The notes under the pieces are model-generated. The model was not told where the DNA came from and did no database searches. It saw only the letters and a list, made by a program, of their open reading frames with translations. DNA of 64,000 bases from Streptomyces olindensis. Its GTDB lineage: Bacteria; Actinomycetota; Actinomycetes; Streptomycetales; Streptomycetaceae. The stretch covers positions 1 through 64,000 of the forward strand of contig JJOH01000019.1 in NCBI GenBank assembly GCA_000696115.1, written 5' to 3'. Of the stretch, positions 34,928-43,894 are shown piece after piece; the first letter of the stretch is position 1, and every line of letters begins with the position of its first letter. The position numbers and the translations under genes were made by a program.

Positions 34928-36121
34928 TCACTGCCCTTCCGTGCGTACCGTGACCGGGAGCGAAGCCATGCCCCGAATGACGTTGTTGAGCTTGCGGACC
35001 GGTTCGCCCGCGAGCTCGATCGACGACGCGCGCCGCACCAGCGCGCCGAGTACCGCGTGCGCCTCCAGTCGGGCCAGGCCCTGGCCGGCGCAGCCGTGTA
35101 CGCCGTAGCCGAAGCCGACGTGGTCGACCGGGTTGCGCCGGACCAGGAATTCCTCGGGGCGCTCCCACTTGCGTTCGTCGCGATTGGCCGAGGCGTACGA
35201 CAGCAGGACCCTGGTGTCGGCCGGGATGGTGATGCCCTCGATGTCCACCGGCTGGGTGGTGCGCCGGAAGAAGCCCTGTGCGGGGGACTCCAGTCGCAGC
35301 GACTCCTCGAACGCCGGGCCGACGAGCGCCGGTTCCGCGCGGACCTCTGCAAACGCCTTGGGATTCCGGGCGAAGAGCAGGATGGTGTTGCCGATGGCGT
35401 TGATCGTGGTGTCCATGCTGGCGACGACGTAGGCGCTCAGCAGCGGAACCACGGAGGCCGGTTCGATCTCGCCCCGATCCGCCGCCTGGTAGACGGCGGC
35501 GGCCCAGCCGTCCGGGCGCAGGTTCTCCGGCACCATCGCGGTGTTCAGATACCCGAACATCTGGGCGATGAAGGGGATGGCCGCCTCGGAACGGGCGTTG
35601 AACGGACCGAACGTGTTGAAGGCCGCGTCCGCGAACGACAGCAGCGGGCCCCGAGCCTCCTCGGCGAGCCCGATCAGGTCCGCGACCACCGTCACCGGGA
35701 ACACCGCGGCGAGATCCGCCACCGCGTCGAACTCGCCCTTGGCCACGGCGTCGGCGACCAGGTCGTCCGCGAGGGCGGCGATCCGGGTGCGGAGCTTGGC
35801 CAAGGCTTTGGGAGCGAGCTTGTCGGACAACAGCGCGCGCAGCCGGGTGTGGTCCGGCGGGTCGCTGGCCAGGACCGTGCCCTTCATCTGGGCGTTGAAC
35901 CCGTCCTCGTACCCCACGCCCTGCGCCGACGAAAACCGTTCATGGTCGGCCAAAGCCGCACGGACGTGCTCGTAACGGGGCAGGACCCAGGCGTCGTACC
36001 TGGTCAGCCGTACCGCGGGACCGGCCTCCCGAAGCTCGCGCAGAGCCGGGTACGGGTCGTGCAGTACGTCGTCGGCGAACAGGTCCACGCCGGACGTGGG
36101 CGAAGGCAAGGTCGCATGCAT
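34928..36121 (-). CDS. Cytochrome P450
   Basis: About 397 residues from the ATG at 36121, with AAGGGGAG upstream; the longer frame to 36205 runs into the operator. The heme loop is FGYGVHGCAGQGLARLEA, the K-helix ExxR is EESLRLESP, and the I-helix is AYVVASMDTT, where the usual Ala-Gly pair is replaced by Ala-Ser. It forms an operon with its ferredoxin and reductase and is divergent from a TetR gene. A catabolic or detoxifying hydroxylase is likely; the substrate is unknown. Confidence 0.92.
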   Translation of the reverse strand: MHATLPSPTSGVDLFADDVLHDPYPALRELREAGPAVRLTRYDAWVLPRYEHVRAALADHERFSSAQGVGYEDGFNAQMKGTVLASDPPDHTRLRALLSDKLAPKALAKLRTRIAALADDLVADAVAKGEFDAVADLAAVFPVTVVADLIGLAEEARGPLLSFADAAFNTFGPFNARSEAAIPFIAQMFGYLNTAMVPENLRPDGWAAAVYQAADRGEIEPASVVPLLSAYVVASMDTTINAIGNTILLFARNPKAFAEVRAEPALVGPAFEESLRLESPAQGFFRRTTQPVDIEGITIPADTRVLLSYASANRDERKWERPEEFLVRRNPVDHVGFGYGVHGCAGQGLARLEAHAVLGALVRRASSIELAGEPVRKLNNVIRGMASLPVTVRTEGQ

Positions 36122-36150
36122 CACAACCGACTCCCCTTGGAAGAGAGAAA

Positions 36151-36168
36151 CCGTAGCGTCCACTACGA
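36151..36168. promoter_or_regulatory. Inverted repeat between P450 and TetR genes
   Basis: CGTAG (36152-36156), six bases, then CTACG (36163-36167), about 30 bases upstream of the P450 start. The likely operator for the divergent TetR regulator. Confidence 0.45.
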
Positions 36169-36274
36169 TTACGAGGAGCATCGACTCACGACGGATCGCT
36201 GTCAACAGATGCGGCGATGCTTCCGCGGCGTATACGCAAGCCGAATAGCGCGCATCCGCAGGGAGAATGGTCTG

Positions 36275-36925
36275 GTGGCATCAACCGACATGAACAACGA
36301 GTTCGCCATACGTCCGCCACGTCAGGAACGGACCCGGCAGGCATGGACGCGGATCCTCGACGCGGGCGTCGCGATCATCGAGGAGGGCGGGTACGAGGGC
36401 TTCACCATCGCAGCCGTCTGTGAACGCGCCAAGGTCGCCCCGCGCGCCATCTACGACCGTACGACCAGTAAGGACGCTCTCTTCCTCGCCGTCTACGAGC
36501 ATGGCCTCAGCAGCATCCGCGCCGACGAGGAGGTCTTCGACCGCCCGGAGCACTGGGCCGGCCTGGACGCGCGCACGCTGGTGGTGGAAGCCGTCGCCGA
36601 AGTCGCCGGCATCTTCGAGCGCCACGCGGCGTTCCTCAGGCCGATCGTGCTGCTGTCCGGAGCCCATCCGGAGGTCTACCGAAGGGGGCGCTCCTACACC
36701 GCCCGGACGGCGGACCGGTTCACCGTCGTGGTCCTCGGCGCCAGGGACCAGATCACCCACTCCGATCCCGAGTCGGCCGTACGCCTCTGCTTCAGCACGG
36801 TCTTCGCCTCTCTCGTACTGCGGATCGCCTACGGCCCGGGCTTCGCCGCTCCGGCCGTCGACACGGAGGCGTTTACGCTGCACCTGACCCAGACAGCGGT
36901 GCGGTACTTGTTCGGCCGCGAGTGA
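36275..36925 (+). CDS. TetR-family transcriptional regulator (divergent to P450)
   Basis: A 216-residue TetR protein from GTG 36275, with GGGAG nine bases ahead. The HTH is RQAWTRILDAGVAIIEEGGY, then FTIAAVCERAKVAPRAIYDR. The ligand-binding half is variable. It is transcribed away from the P450 - ferredoxin - reductase operon and is probably its repressor, released by the P450 substrate or a related compound. Confidence 0.9.
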   Translation: MASTDMNNEFAIRPPRQERTRQAWTRILDAGVAIIEEGGYEGFTIAAVCERAKVAPRAIYDRTTSKDALFLAVYEHGLSSIRADEEVFDRPEHWAGLDARTLVVEAVAEVAGIFERHAAFLRPIVLLSGAHPEVYRRGRSYTARTADRFTVVVLGARDQITHSDPESAVRLCFSTVFASLVLRIAYGPGFAAPAVDTEAFTLHLTQTAVRYLFGRE

Positions 36926-37177
36926 ACCACCCGGCGAAGCCAGGCTGTGGCCAAGCCGACGACCGCAATGCGGGGTTTTGTCTCATTCGGGACGAGCTCC
37001 TCCTGAAACGCTTCCCCAGCCGAAGGGCCGGATACAGATCGAGTGGGGGTTAGACAGTGCGAATCGGAGGGTGAGCGAGGGACGACACGAGGCGGCAGCC
37101 GCACGGCACCGATGCGTCCGCCAGGTGCGCGTCCACTGCCGCTACGGCTGCTCCTACGACCGTCTGCCGCTCGAGCG
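36926..37177. other. Intergenic stretch, nothing recognised
   Basis: Between the TetR gene and the convergent reductase remnant. No gene, hairpin or repeat stands out. Confidence 0.4.
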
Positions 37178-37590
37178 TCAACCACCATACGCACGCGACA
37201 CCTCGTCGAGCCGCGCCAGTTCCTTGTCCGTGAGGCTGAGGCGCAAGTCAGCCGCCGCTTCTTCGGCCTGGTGCGGCTGCGAGGCGCCGTGGATGGCCAC
37301 CACCGTGACGCCGTAGAACTAGACCAGCGAGGCGAGGGCGACCTGCCAAGGGGTGGCGCCGTAGGCGCGGGCGACGGCGCGCAGTTCGTCTCAGCAGCCG
37401 GGTGCGGGGCAGGACGGCGACCCGGCCGGAGTCGTCGTGGAACTTGCCGGTGAGGATGCCCGACTTCAGCGGCATGTAGGCGATCAAGGTGACGCCGAGG
37501 TGGTGGGCGGTGTCGAGCACGCCGTTGCGTTCGATCTTGCGCTGCAACACGCTCAGTTGCACCTCGTTACTGGCGAGCGCCAGCCCCGCA
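37178..37590 (-). pseudogene. 3' remnant of an aldo/keto reductase gene
   Basis: Minus-strand pieces read LQRKIERNGVLDTAHHLGVT, LIAYMPLKSGILTGKFHDD and then, after a frameshift, FYGVTVVAIHGASQPHQAEE with SLTDKELARLDEVSRAYGG before TGA at 37178. These align with the C-terminal half of the intact reductase at 31891 (LHRKIETNGVLETARRLGIT and so on). An in-frame TAG stands just ahead of FYGVTVV. The N-terminal half is missing. Confidence 0.8.
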
Positions 37591-37960
37591 GGACGGCATG
37601 CGCCTTTATCTCGCGCGCAGTCCGCCTGATGTCAATCCCCGCGCGCGGCTCGCGCCGCATGCTCGCGCGGGAAGGGTCGGCTCCAGATGAGGGACGCGGG
37701 TCCTCAGCCTGGACCACCTCATCACCTTGATCACCCCGGGCGAGCGGGCGGCGGAACTGGTTGCGGCTGTTGAAGATGCTTGCTCAATGAGGTCGATATG
37801 GCGACGGGCGAGTGAACGACGGCGTACACGCACGTCAGGTAATTGATCGCCCCGCGGAGAGGGGTGTCCGAACAACTCCTCGGCGACGAATCTCGGTGCT
37901 CGGACGCCGGGCGCACGCTTCCGGCTCACGATCACCGAGCACGTCGCATAGGAGACAAGA
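37591..37960. other. Intergenic stretch before the secreted-protein gene
   Basis: Contains a short plus-strand frame (LDHLITLITPGERAAELVAA) that may be another gene relic, and presumably the promoter of the gene at 37961. Nothing else is recognisable. Confidence 0.3.
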
Positions 37961-38638
37961 GTGAAGATCAAGAAGCGGCCCGCGGGGAGAAAGTGGACGG
38001 GGCTGCTGGCGTTCACGCTGGCCCCCATGGTGGTGCTCGCCTCTCCCAGCGTCGCCTCCGCGAGCAGCCAGGAGTGCCTGGGGAATTCGTCGACCCCGGC
38101 GAACGCCGATATCGCCGGCAACTGGTCGACCCAGCACCAGACGCGGTCAGTGACCGTGCAGCAGGCACGCAAGACCTGGCAGGACTGGGTGTACCGGGGT
38201 GACCTGGACCACAAGACGTTCCAGTGTCCCTGGAACGTCCCCAGCTGCTCCTACGCCTGGCAGCAGTCGAAGACGACAGGCTGGAAGTGGTCGGTCGGCC
38301 TCAACGTCAAGGTTCCGAGCGTCCTCAGCAAGGCAGTCAGCGAGCTTGCTGCTCTCACCCCGTCGTACGAGCGCAACGGCTCCATCACCACCGCGTTCAC
38401 CTGGACCATCACCTTGAAGCCCGGGCAGAAGGCCGCGCCGATCCAGGTCGTGGAGCGTCGCTGGACGCAGGGCGTCTACCAGGGCATCTACCACTCCACC
38501 GGCAAGTCCTGCCTGCCGACCACGACCGACATCAACGCCAAGCCGCACTTCTACACCTGGGACCCCAACGCACGCTGGGGCAGCTGGACGACCAACATGG
38601 CCGTCAGCGACTGGGCGACGTACAACGTCTGGTCCTGA
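37961..38638 (+). CDS. Secreted protein of unknown function
   Basis: A 225-residue exported protein. The GTG start at 37961 has GGAG ten bases ahead. A signal peptide (KKRPAGRKW, then TGLLAFTLAPMVVLASPSV) ends near ASA-SS. The mature part is rich in tryptophan, threonine and serine and has four cysteines (QECLG, FQCPW, PSCSY, KSCLP) that could form two disulfides. It lacks transmembrane segments. It ends in a strong terminator, so it is probably monocistronic. I do not recognise a family. Confidence 0.8.
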   Translation: MKIKKRPAGRKWTGLLAFTLAPMVVLASPSVASASSQECLGNSSTPANADIAGNWSTQHQTRSVTVQQARKTWQDWVYRGDLDHKTFQCPWNVPSCSYAWQQSKTTGWKWSVGLNVKVPSVLSKAVSELAALTPSYERNGSITTAFTWTITLKPGQKAAPIQVVERRWTQGVYQGIYHSTGKSCLPTTTDINAKPHFYTWDPNARWGSWTTNMAVSDWATYNVWS

Positions 38639-38646
38639 CCGGTCCG

Positions 38647-38682
38647 CCGAAGGCACCCCGTCCGCCAGCGGGGTGCCTTCGG
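38647..38682 (+). terminator. Terminator after the secreted-protein gene
   Basis: CCGAAGGCACCCC pairs with GGGGTGCCTTCGG over 13 bases with a 10-base loop, 9 bases past the stop codon. Confidence 0.85.
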
Positions 38683-38731
38683 CACAAGCACAACAGTCCC
38701 GAAGCAATCCGACCACACAGGATCTGATCGC

Positions 38732-39361
38732 ATGATGGTGCGCCATCTCTCCCGTGCCGCCGCAGGTTCGATCGCGGCGCTCGCCTGCGCCCTGCTGACC
38801 GCCTGCAGCGCCTCGACCCACTCAACGCCCTCCGCCGTCCACGACAGCACCGCTCGAGGCGCCGGTTCAACGAAGGTGAAGGTGAAGACACTGCCGAAGT
38901 CCCACCTGTGCACCGTCCTGACCACGGACGTCGCCGAACGGCTCCTCGCCGACCCCCGGTTCACGGCCCAGGTCGGCCCGGACAAGGGGGGCGCCCCGGA
39001 TGTCTGCAACTACGCCTCCGCCGACGGAAAGGCGGCCCTCTCCCTCACCCCGGCCTCCCGCGCCTACGCCGCCGAGCTGTCCGCCGCCCACGCCCTGCGC
39101 GCCGACCCAGCCTCTGCCGGAATGCGCGACGTGCGGGTCGAAACCGTGAGCAGCCTGGGCCAGCGGGCCTTCCGGGAGACCTCCTATCAGACGCAGGCGC
39201 GGCAGCGCATCACCTTCGTCGTGTGGAACGCGGGATACCGAACCTGGGTGCTGACCCACGCGACGATGGCGGACACCCCGACGACAGCGGCTGCGGCGTC
39301 GGACGACAAGGCCGTCCAGGTGGCCCGGTCCATCACCGCGAAACTGCCCACCAGCCGGTGA
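38732..39361 (+). CDS. Putative lipoprotein (DUF3558-like)
   Basis: A 209-residue lipoprotein. Its N-terminus has a short basic part, the hydrophobic stretch AAGSIAALACALLTAC and a lipobox LTAC, so it is lipid-anchored on the outer face of the membrane. The mature domain (SHLCTVLTTDVAERLLADP, then CNYASADGKAALSLTP) resembles actinobacterial DUF3558 lipoproteins with two conserved cysteines. The ATG is at 38732 or one codon later. It converges closely with the large ATPase gene (15 bases). Confidence 0.8.
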   Translation: MMVRHLSRAAAGSIAALACALLTACSASTHSTPSAVHDSTARGAGSTKVKVKTLPKSHLCTVLTTDVAERLLADPRFTAQVGPDKGGAPDVCNYASADGKAALSLTPASRAYAAELSAAHALRADPASAGMRDVRVETVSSLGQRAFRETSYQTQARQRITFVVWNAGYRTWVLTHATMADTPTTAAAASDDKAVQVARSITAKLPTSR

Positions 39362-39376
39362 GCCCGCCTACGCCCG

Positions 39377-42300
39377 TCATCCGCAGATCCGCCGGTACGG
39401 GGCGTCCGGTACGTAGGTGTGCCACTGTTCCGGCGTCAGGCCTACGCCCCCGGCCCGGGCGCACACCAATGCCACCGCCCGGCCGGGATCGACGGTGTAC
39501 CGCTGGAGCGGGACGTGCGCACTGCCCGCGTACAGGGTCGTGCCGTCGGCGCTGAAGGCCACCGAGTCGATCTCCTCGCCCGGTGTGGTCAGTTCGCCGC
39601 CCAGGCGCTGCTGGGTGGCCACGTCCCACAGTTGCAGGCCGCCAGCGTTGCCGGCGACCGCGAGGGTGCGGCCGTCGGGGCTGAACGCGACGGCGCTGAC
39701 GCCTTCCGGGTCGGTGCCGAGCGGGCGCGGGAAGACGTTGCGCAGGATGCCCAGGCGGCGGCCGAGCCGTCCGTCCCACAGGGCGACCCGGCCCGTCTGG
39801 TCGCCGGCCGCGAACAGGGAGCCATCTGCGGCGAACGCCAGGGCGCCGACCTCGTCGCCCTGCACCAGGTCCTGCGCGGCGGCCCCGCCGGAGGGCAGCC
39901 CGGCCACCCGGCCGTCGCCGACCAGCAGGGAGCCGTCCGGGCGGACGGCCAGGTGGCCGGCGGTCACGCCGATGAGCACGGTCTTACGGCGCCGACTGCC
40001 GGTGTCCCACACTTCATCCACCACATCGCCGGTGTCGGTGTTACGGGCGACGGCCAGGGTGCGGCCGCGCGGACCGAGCACCGCCCCGATCGCCGCGCCG
40101 CCGGGCAGGTCCAGCGAGGTCACGGGGCGTGCGTGTGACACATCCCAGACCGCGAACGGCTGGTGCGTCACGGTGCGGCCAGGCGCCGAGACTCCGTAGG
40201 CGAACTGGGTGCCGTCGGGGCTGAACGTCTCCAGAGGCAGGGTGTCACCGGGCACCACTGGCAGGGCGGGGTCGGTCGAGACGGGGATGGGGACCGGGGA
40301 GAGGATGCGCAGGAGGCGGTTGTCCGTCGTCGACCGCAGCCGGAACAGGTAGTGGTCGCCGAGGCGCTGAGCGGTGGCGTAGGTGCGGCCGTCGGGGCTG
40401 AGGCGTACGTCGTCCAGCGCGCCGGAGCTCCAGGCGGGGGTGGCCGCCGGCCCGAGGTCCAGGGTGTGGACGGTGCCACCCTCCAGGTAGCGCAGCGTGC
40501 GGCCGTCCTGGTCCCAGTGCAGGCCGCCGTAGAGGTACTGATTGTCCAGGGAGTACCGCAGGACGGGTGCCTCTGGGGTTGTGAGCCGCCATACGCGTAT
40601 CTCTCCGAGGTCGGCCGTTGCCAGGAAGGAGCCGTCAGGGCTGAAGGACGCGTACTGCGCGGCGGAGGCCCGCAGGTCGGCGATCTGCCGGCCAGTCGTG
40701 GTGTCCCAGACGAGAACGTGGCTGCCCCGGGCGGCGGCCAGCTGGCCGGGGCCGAGTGCGACGAGCGCAGTGTCGGCGGCGCACACGCGGTCCTGCTGCC
40801 AGGCTCCGGGAAGCTCGCGGCGGCCGGCGGTGTCCCACAGCTGAGGGGCCTGCCCGGTGGGGCAGACGGCGGCTCGGCGTCCGTCCGCGCTCAGCGCCGT
40901 CACCGCCGCGTTCGCGGCCGGGGTCTCGAACAGCACGCGGCCGTCGACGACCGACTGGAGCCGTACCCGGTCTCCCTCGGCGGCCAGCAGCGCGCGTCCG
41001 TCGTCAGTGAAGTGGAAGTCCTCGGTCCGCAGCGGCGTGGCGCCCCCGGTCCAGCGGCCGGTGGCCGTGTCCCACAGCCGTACTCCGCCGTCGACGGCTA
41101 CGGCGAGCACCCGGCCGTCCGCGCCGACGCCGGTGGCGATACCCGACGGCAGCCGGCCCGCGCCGATGCGGCGGCGGGTGGTCACGTCCCACGTGCTCCA
41201 GCTGGTCCCGCTGGAGCTGAGCAGGACGTGGCCGCCGTGGGCGAGGGACCGCCGGGGGCCGTCGCCGGGTGCGGGGTCGGTGAAGGTGTCGGTTTCCGGC
41301 TGTGCGAGGGAGCCGAGCAGGGCTCGACGAGTCTCGGGCAGTTCGGCGACGCGCCAGGCGGCAGCACCGAGCAGCAGTGCGGTACGTGGGTCGGTGGTGC
41401 GCAGGGCGTCGGCAACGTCGGCGATCCGGCGTGCCGCGTCCTGGGTACGTCGGCGCTGGTTCTCGTCAGCCGCGCGGCAGACCGCGAAGGCTGTCAGCAG
41501 GGCCACGGCCAGGACGGCGGACAGCGACACGGTCAGGATCCGGTGTCTGCGCACGGTCCGGACAGCGGCACGGCGCTCCGCTTCACGGGCGTCCAGCGCG
41601 GCGGTGAGGAACGCCCGCTCGGGCTGGGTGAGCGCAGGGTCGGCGCGGTGGTCCGGGAAGAGTTCCTCCGCGCGGGCCAGGCGCGTGCCCCGGTACAGGG
41701 CGCCCGGGTCGCGGCCGTGCTCCAGCCAGGTGCGGACGGCGTCCTCGAGCATCCGGTGGTGCCGCAGCCGTTCACGGTCCAACTCGATCCAGCCGTGCAA
41801 CCGGGGCCAGCCGGTGATGAGCGCCTCGTGGGCGAGTTGGACGCCGTCCTCGTCGGCGGTCAGCAGCCGGGCCCCGGTCAGCCGCTCCACCACGACCGGC
41901 ACGTCGGGGTTCGCCCAGTCGTCCAGTTCGGCGCGGGTTAGGGGGCGACGAGTGTCGGGGGTGCCCTGGCCCGGTGCGACCATCCGCAGCAGCAGATGCC
42001 GGGCGGCGCGCGCTTGGTTCGGGGTCAGGCCGTGGTACGCCTCCTCGGCACTCGCCGCGATGGCGCCACGCACCGCGCCGGCCGCCTCGTATCCGTCGAG
42101 GGTGAGTACGCGGCCTTTGCGGCGGCGCCAGCTTTCGAGGAGTACGTGCGAGAGCATCGGCAGGCCGCCTGGCTCGTCCAGCACCTCGTCCACCAGGCGG
42201 GAGGTCAGCGTCCGCTCCACGAAGAACCCGGCCGCCTGGGCGGGTCCGACAACCGCTTCGCGCAGTTCGTCCGCGCTCATCGGGCCCAGCAGCAGCGCGG

Positions 42301-43084
42301 CGCCGTTCAGAGCGTCCGCCAGGCCCCGGTGCTCGGCGCAGCGGGCGAAGAAGTCGGCGCGTACGCCGACCAGCACACGCAGCCGGTTGTCTGGTTCGCG
42401 GGCGGCGAGCAGCAGATCGATGAACCGGGCGCGCTCGCGCGGGTCGCGGCACAGGGTGAAGACCTCCTCGAACTGATCCACCACGACCCAACTCTCCGGC
42501 TCATCCTCGGCCGGGGCGAGAAGGTGGCCATAGGTCGTGGCGGGCGTCGGCCCCGGGGTCAGGATCCGGAGTGTCGCCGGGCAGGCGCGCGCCGCGATCT
42601 CCTCCTGCAGCCTCGGGATCAGGCCGGCCCGCAGCAGCGAGGACTTTCCGCTGCCGGACGGCCCGAACAGCACCGCGAACCGGTGCTCGCACACCAGCTC
42701 GCCGAGTTGGTCGACCATCCGCTGCCGTCCGAAGAACAGGTGCCGGTCGTCCGGCTCGAACCGGACAAGCCCGCGATACGGCGCGGGCATGTCCGTCACG
42801 TCCTCGGTGGAGGCCCGGCGTATCTCGGCCTCGGCCTCCTTCCAGCGCAGCTCCCACTCGGCCGGGTCGCCCGCGCAGGCGCGTACATAGCCTCGCATGA
42901 CGGCGAGGGAGGGCAGCCGTTCGCCGGCGGCCGCTTGTGACAGCGTTGTCGCCGAGAAACCCGCAGCCTTGGTCATCGCCCGGTACGAAGGGCTTCCGGC
43001 AGCCTTGCGCAGTTCCCTCAGCTCGTAGGCGAGCCGCTGAACGGGCCCTGCTGTCGGGTCCAAGGGTCTCTCGGGACGCCCCAT
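39377..43084 (-). CDS. XRE-type HTH - nSTAND1 ATPase - transmembrane - WD40 repeat protein
   Basis: A 1235-residue multidomain protein. The ATG at 43084 has GAGAGG ahead; the frame continues to 43204 without a better start. Domains in order: an XRE-like helix-turn-helix (about 15-75), the nSTAND1 lead-in PYRGLVRFEPDDRHLFFGR, Walker A FGPSGSGKSS (about 140-149), Walker B VVVDQFEEVFTL (about 205-215), helical STAND domains to about 500, one transmembrane helix (ILTVSLSAVLAVALLTAFAV), then 10 or more WD40-like blades to the end. STAND proteins act as ligand-triggered switches in signalling, cell death or phage defence. What it senses is unknown. Confidence 0.88.
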   Translation of the reverse strand: MGRPERPLDPTAGPVQRLAYELRELRKAAGSPSYRAMTKAAGFSATTLSQAAAGERLPSLAVMRGYVRACAGDPAEWELRWKEAEAEIRRASTEDVTDMPAPYRGLVRFEPDDRHLFFGRQRMVDQLGELVCEHRFAVLFGPSGSGKSSLLRAGLIPRLQEEIAARACPATLRILTPGPTPATTYGHLLAPAEDEPESWVVVDQFEEVFTLCRDPRERARFIDLLLAAREPDNRLRVLVGVRADFFARCAEHRGLADALNGAALLLGPMSADELREAVVGPAQAAGFFVERTLTSRLVDEVLDEPGGLPMLSHVLLESWRRRKGRVLTLDGYEAAGAVRGAIAASAEEAYHGLTPNQARAARHLLLRMVAPGQGTPDTRRPLTRAELDDWANPDVPVVVERLTGARLLTADEDGVQLAHEALITGWPRLHGWIELDRERLRHHRMLEDAVRTWLEHGRDPGALYRGTRLARAEELFPDHRADPALTQPERAFLTAALDAREAERRAAVRTVRRHRILTVSLSAVLAVALLTAFAVCRAADENQRRRTQDAARRIADVADALRTTDPRTALLLGAAAWRVAELPETRRALLGSLAQPETDTFTDPAPGDGPRRSLAHGGHVLLSSSGTSWSTWDVTTRRRIGAGRLPSGIATGVGADGRVLAVAVDGGVRLWDTATGRWTGGATPLRTEDFHFTDDGRALLAAEGDRVRLQSVVDGRVLFETPAANAAVTALSADGRRAAVCPTGQAPQLWDTAGRRELPGAWQQDRVCAADTALVALGPGQLAAARGSHVLVWDTTTGRQIADLRASAAQYASFSPDGSFLATADLGEIRVWRLTTPEAPVLRYSLDNQYLYGGLHWDQDGRTLRYLEGGTVHTLDLGPAATPAWSSGALDDVRLSPDGRTYATAQRLGDHYLFRLRSTTDNRLLRILSPVPIPVSTDPALPVVPGDTLPLETFSPDGTQFAYGVSAPGRTVTHQPFAVWDVSHARPVTSLDLPGGAAIGAVLGPRGRTLAVARNTDTGDVVDEVWDTGSRRRKTVLIGVTAGHLAVRPDGSLLVGDGRVAGLPSGGAAAQDLVQGDEVGALAFAADGSLFAAGDQTGRVALWDGRLGRRLGILRNVFPRPLGTDPEGVSAVAFSPDGRTLAVAGNAGGLQLWDVATQQRLGGELTTPGEEIDSVAFSADGTTLYAGSAHVPLQRYTVDPGRAVALVCARAGGVGLTPEQWHTYVPDAPYRRICG

Positions 43085-43289
43085 GCGCTCGTACCTCTCG
43101 TACTTCTGATTGAAAGTTGCAACAAAAACGACGTTGGGGCGGACCATACGGTTCCGCTGGAGACGGTCGGGTTGACCACAGGTGACGGGCGGATGACGCG
43201 GCACGTTTCACTCCGCCCGCGGGGTTGATTGCCCTCCCGGTCGCGCGCAACGCCGTGGTCGCGACGCCGCGTGCCCTGCGGGCCTGCAG
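43085..43289. other. Upstream region of the nSTAND gene
   Basis: Presumably holds the promoter of the nSTAND gene. No gene or repeat is recognised. Confidence 0.35.
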
Positions 43290-43662
43290 GCCGGAGGCTC
43301 GCGAGGCACTGTTGACCCGTTCAGCCACCTCTGACGGACAGGCTCGGCGGCCGGGCGTCGGTAACCGCCGCCTACGACGAGCCGGTGATCAGCGAAGGCA
43401 TCACCGTCACCCCGGTCGCCGAGGTCGGCTCGGGGGTTCGGCGGCGGGGCAGGACGCGAAATCGGCAAGGACAAGACCGGCGAGGGAGGAGGCGGAGCTG
43501 GGGCCCGACCCGTCGGGTTCATCGAGATCAAGGAGGGCACCGCGACGTCCAAACCGCTCCGGGATTCCTGAGTGGACGTGGTCCTCCCCCTCGCGGCGCT
43601 TCTGATCGGCGTTGCCGTTCCGCGTCTCGCTCGCCGCCTCGCCAAACTCCGCGTTCACTGAA
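43290..43662 (+). pseudogene. Decayed YtfJ/GerW-family gene
   Basis: Plus-strand pieces read ALLTRSA, then DRLGGRASVTAAYDEPVISE and GITVTPVAEVGSG. After one extra G near 43431 comes FGGGAGREIGKDKTGEGGGG and ARPVGFIEIKEGTATSKPL. A TGA then replaces the expected tryptophan, and VDVVLPLAALLIGVAVPRLA follows to a stop at 43662. This is the whole layout of a sporulation-type YtfJ protein with at least two frameshifts and one nonsense codon. Confidence 0.8.
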
Positions 43663-43894
43663 TCGCGCGCCGGCGCCTTCACCCAGGGCAGTGGCCCTTG
43701 CGGAACCGGTCGCCCGCTCCGGTCAGACGTCTCCGCAGGCACCCCCATGGCGACCTACCGGCGGCCATACGCACCGCTTATATCTTGATTCAACGAGATC
43801 CTCTACCGGGCGCCACAAGGATTGCCTAGTTTGGCTGGCACATCGCGGAACCTACCGCATAGCTCCATCCCTGCCGATCGAGCGAGGCATAACC

